From Candidatus Vogelbacteria bacterium (GTDB lineage Bacteria; Patescibacteriota; Minisyncoccia; Phycocordibacterales; XYD1-FULL-46-19), in the NCBI GenBank assembly GCA_026395035.1, contig JAPLZN010000073.1:1-6981 (forward strand): 6,981 nt of DNA, written 5' to 3'. The position numbers and the translations under genes are program-made. Under the pieces are notes generated by a model that was not told the DNA's origin, ran no database searches, and saw nothing but the letters and a program-made list of their open reading frames with translations. Positions 6,385-6,981 of the stretch are shown piece after piece (the first letter of the stretch is position 1; every line of letters begins with the position of its first letter).

Positions 6385-6739
6385 TTCCGGGTGAAGATTT
6401 TGCCGTTTTTTGAATTTTAGCGGTTATTCTTAAAATAGCATTGCAGTCGTCGGATAGTGAATCAAATTGAGTCTTAGAAATCAACTCGGAACCTTTTAGT
6501 AATCTTAACCAATAGTCAGTTTCTCGCGCTTCTTTGTGAGCAATGGCGAATTTACTGATGAAATCTTTCCGTGACTGAGCCCCTATCGCCTCCTCTACAT
6601 TAGCACCAATTGATGTGGCACTTCTTAAAATTTGTTTTGATAAAATATATTCTTTTTTATTTTTAACCAAATCACGGCTCAGCCGGACTATATTTAAAGC
6701 GAAATGGAAACTCTTTTCTTGTATAATATTGCTTCCCAT
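6380..6739 (-). CDS. Four-helix-bundle protein (23S rRNA intervening-sequence / S23 family)
   Basis: The 119-residue product matches the small all-helical family first found inside 23S rRNA intervening sequences and sometimes misnamed ribosomal protein S23. The recognisable core is ILSKQILRSATSIGANVEEA (32-51) followed by QSRKDFISKFAIAHKEARET (55-74) and DYWLRLL (75-81); four helices are expected at about 8-27, 30-54, 57-84 and 88-114. Family proteins are small oligomeric bundles, and the related Avd protein binds RNA and reverse transcriptase in diversity-generating retroelements. No RT or rRNA lies here, so its role is unknown. The ATG (6737-6739) and TAA (6380-6382) sit at the inner edges of inverted AT-rich repeats. 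GC is far lower than in the neighbours, which hints at transfer. The ATG is 27 bases from the scpA stop, in the same frame, without a Shine-Dalgarno. Confidence 0.92.
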   Translation of the reverse strand: MGSNIIQEKSFHFALNIVRLSRDLVKNKKEYILSKQILRSATSIGANVEEAIGAQSRKDFISKFAIAHKEARETDYWLRLLKGSELISKTQFDSLSDDCNAILRITAKIQKTAKSSPGI

Positions 6740-6769
6740 TTCTAATTTATAATTTTTAATTTCTAATTA
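6738..6769. repeat. AT-rich repeat, right arm of the four-helix-bundle unit
   Basis: This 32-base copy is the longest and cleanest of the family. Its first 25 bases (6738-6762) are the perfect reverse complement of 6356-6380. It overlaps the four-helix-bundle ATG at one end and the scpA stop codon (6767-6769) at the other, so the whole intergenic gap is repeat. It abuts the stem-loop at 6769-6793. Confidence 0.9.
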
Positions 6770-6981
6770 ATAGCGTGGCGTTGCCACGCTATTGCTCTCC
6801 ATTTCAATATCCGAAAAATGTAGCCCCTGCTTCACATCGATAATCCCCTGCTTGACCAATTCCAGCATTCCCAAGAAAGACACAATGACGCTGACTTTTT
6901 CCTGTTTGTCTTTTACAAAATCGCTGAAACGCATTTTAAACGCCCGGCTGATTCGCTCGGTCAGATTACCAATCGCCTCTT
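6767..6981 (-). CDS. scpA: Segregation and condensation protein A, C-terminal part
   Basis: ScpA is the kleisin that bridges SMC heads and binds the ScpB dimer. Only the last 70 residues are in the window; the 5' end lies beyond 6981. The C-terminal winged-helix motif that contacts SMC is recognisable: SVIVSFLGMLELVKQGIIDV followed by KQGLHFSDIEM, matching the family pattern FLALLEL...Q...F.DI. The family usually ends soon after that motif; here an extra ESNSVATPRY follows. Most of it is encoded by a perfect hairpin, and the stop codon (6767-6769) abuts it. The identification is supported by scpB downstream. Confidence 0.9.
   Translation of the reverse strand, partial: EAIGNLTERISRAFKMRFSDFVKDKQEKVSVIVSFLGMLELVKQGIIDVKQGLHFSDIEMESNSVATPRY
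6769..6793 (-). other. Perfect stem-loop at the scpA 3' end
   Basis: Arms 6769-6779 and 6783-6793 are perfect reverse complements (11 bp) around a 3-base loop (6780-6782). The hairpin encodes the last scpA codons and touches its stop codon. On the minus strand it is followed by AATTAGAAATT, without a T run, so it is not a standard intrinsic terminator. It has the same loop size and placement as the mraY stem-loop at 3681-3723, and each is followed by an AT-rich repeat in the same orientation. Confidence 0.85.

Larger units (their letters stand above)
6356..6769 (-). mobile_element. Candidate repeat-bounded cassette carrying a four-helix-bundle gene
   Basis: Perfect 25-base inverted repeats (6356-6380 and 6738-6762) frame one gene so tightly that its ATG and stop codon fall at the repeat edges. 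A hand count gives about 37% GC for 6421-6720, against about 52% for 5941-6240 in scpB. The unit splits scpA from scpB, genes usually adjacent. The mraY-ftsW gap has the same repeat pair with a 27-base filling. No transposase or recombinase is encoded, so movement would need a factor elsewhere. Ordinary intergenic repeats that accumulated around a native gene are the main alternative. Confidence 0.4.

Noticed and set aside
6715..6735. Plus-strand TATAAT inside the start of the four-helix-bundle gene (6722-6727)
   Set aside because: No -35 is seen at the right distance and it would drive antisense transcription into scpA; likely chance in AT-rich sequence.
6380..6739. Diversity-generating retroelement accessory gene (avd) or a true ribosomal protein S23
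   Set aside because: No reverse transcriptase, template/variable repeat or rRNA is present in the window; the S23 name is a historical misnomer for this family.
1..6981. Alternative genetic code with TGA recoded, as in some CPR lineages
   Set aside because: No visible stop is TGA, but the long genes stay open with TGA read as stop and the conserved glycines are encoded by GGN, so there is no sign of recoding.
1..6981. tRNA, rRNA or riboswitch
   Set aside because: No cloverleaf, T-loop GTTCGA context outside genes, or known riboswitch core was recognised in the short gaps.

Overview
The window is a single-strand gene block: every gene that can be supported reads on the minus strand. In transcription order, right to left, these are scpA (3' end only), a four-helix-bundle gene, scpB, a D-Ala-D-Ala carboxypeptidase, mraY, ftsW, murG and gltX (cut by the left edge). 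The style suggests a Candidate Phyla Radiation (Patescibacteria, Parcubacteria-like) genome. The reasons are compact genes without Shine-Dalgarno sequences, unusual MraY motifs, a GluRS without its zinc-binding insertion, an S23-type four-helix-bundle gene and AT-rich intergenic repeats. This assignment rests on family resemblance, not on a phylogenetic marker. All seven visible stop codons are TAA or TAG, and the genes stay open with TGA read as stop, so the code looks standard.

Layout: 1-1103 gltX; 1104-1139 AT-rich repeat; 1140-2237 murG; 2238-2487 a large nested inverted repeat with no gene; 2488-3588 ftsW; 3589-3696 an inverted pair of AT-rich repeats plus most of a long stem-loop that covers the mraY stop codon; 3697-4737 mraY; 4738-4798 a promoter-like gap with an extended -10 almost touching the mraY ATG; 4799-5794 carboxypeptidase, overlapping scpB; 5784-6344 scpB; 6345-6379 AT-rich repeat; 6380-6739 four-helix-bundle gene; 6740-6766 AT-rich repeat; 6767-6981 scpA end, whose stop codon touches another stem-loop.

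Functionally, MraY makes lipid I, MurG converts it to lipid II, FtsW polymerises it into septal glycan, and the carboxypeptidase trims the pentapeptides. ScpA and ScpB load onto SMC to organise and segregate chromosomes, so the block couples chromosome segregation with wall synthesis. It is an abbreviated dcw-type cluster: murD is absent between mraY and ftsW, and gltX rather than murC follows murG.

The least ordinary part is the non-coding DNA. Two gaps (scpA to scpB, mraY to ftsW) share one architecture: a 3-nt-loop hairpin at the upstream stop codon, an AT-rich repeat, a cargo, and the same repeat inverted just before the next start codon. In one gap the cargo is a low-GC four-helix-bundle gene; in the other it is about 27 bases. 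This looks like a repeat-bounded cassette, but mobility is inferred, not shown.
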